DNA of 64,000 bases. It comes from MPNP01 sp965116235 (GTDB taxonomy: Bacteria > Pseudomonadota > Alphaproteobacteria > Rhodobacterales > Rhodobacteraceae). Positions 63,854 through 64,000 of the stretch are shown here, in pieces. A program made the position numbers and the translations under genes. The stretch covers positions 868,001-932,000 of the forward strand of contig OZ220496.1 in assembly GCA_965116235.1 (NCBI GenBank), given 5' to 3'. Each line of letters starts with the position of its first letter. The stretch's first letter is position 1. The notes below the pieces were generated by a model, which searched no databases, was not told the DNA's origin, and saw only the letters and a program-made list of their open reading frames with translations.

Positions 63854-64000
63854 ATGTGGAACACCGAAGAAAAAATTCTGTTGAACCTCATTCTGGACGA
63901 AATTATACCGCCCAGTCCTGATGGTCGCGTTCCCGGTGGAAGTGCCAAGGGTGTAGCTGAGTTTATCCATGATGCCGGTCGATATGCCGATGATCCCGTG
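63854..64000 (+). CDS. Gluconate 2-dehydrogenase subunit 3-like protein (5' part only)
   Basis: The 49 codons visible read LNLILDEIIPPSPDGRVPG and AKGVAEFIHDAG, the N-terminal pattern of gluconate 2-dehydrogenase subunit 3 family proteins, which form small partner subunits of membrane sugar/alcohol oxidoreductases. It starts 10 bp after the permease and is probably in the same operon, linking sugar import to oxidation. The gene leaves the window. Confidence 0.7.
   Translation, partial: MWNTEEKILLNLILDEIIPPSPDGRVPGGSAKGVAEFIHDAGRYADDPV

Overview
The window reads as part of an alphaproteobacterial chromosome, probably from a marine or marine-host-associated species. Several gene blocks are laid out as is usual in that class: dapA-smpB beside a divergent Slt-type transglycosylase, rsfS-rlmH-gpmI-ctpA-rppH, a deacetylase-xseB-ispA run, petP-petR beside ilvE, and a CCA nucleotidyltransferase with a NudL hydrolase. 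The marine link rests mainly on a very well supported DddP DMSP lyase (about 42.2-43.5 kb), helped by a DUF3445 N-demethylase-type gene and an MttB-family methyltransferase gene. No rRNA, tRNA, CRISPR array or intact transposase was found. All sequence statements come from reading the window; family assignments come from motif recognition without any database search.

Layout. 0.6-2.1 kb: greA and a membrane/coiled-coil protein. 2.1-5.4 kb (minus): fdhD-mobA-mobB-moeA, a molybdenum cofactor and formate dehydrogenase maturation operon. 5.9-6.9 kb: DUF3572 and HAD phosphatase genes. 7.6-10.8 kb: an AT-richer three-gene cassette (DUF262 protein, SMC/ABC-like ATPase, unknown protein) with overlapping genes, a candidate defence system. 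11.4-27.9 kb: metabolic and housekeeping genes. 28.6-31.4 kb: a membrane coiled-coil protein with a 42-bp in-frame duplication and an ankyrin-only protein. 31.4-43.5 kb: amino acid metabolism, petP-petR, a deacetylase, xseB plus an apparent degenerate xseB paralogue, ispA, an ABC exporter, CCA enzyme, NudL, DUF3445 and dddP.

43.6-54.6 kb is the most unusual part. Two paralogous proteins, each an NTPase module followed by ankyrin repeats, lie at 43.6-45.3 kb (minus) and 49.4-51.4 kb (plus), on either side of argG-rpmI-rplT-pheS. The second copy is GC-rich and sits inside a 2.9-kb unit with 24-bp perfect terminal inverted repeats and an 8-bp direct repeat immediately outside them, which are the marks of a transposition event, yet the unit has no recognisable transposase. 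The same unit holds a fragment of a DNA methyltransferase, and an HNH endonuclease gene follows just outside it. A smaller 0.29-kb inverted-repeat element at 54.3-54.6 kb shares the TTATATACC core of these ends. pheS is not followed by pheT, and rpmI is not preceded by infC.

54.7-64 kb: DUF1244, a signal-less MltB-type transglycosylase, a polar amino acid ABC transporter with a creatininase-family gene, and a FadR/GntR-type regulator followed by a xylose-type sugar ABC transporter and the start of a gluconate dehydrogenase subunit 3-like gene, which runs off the window end.
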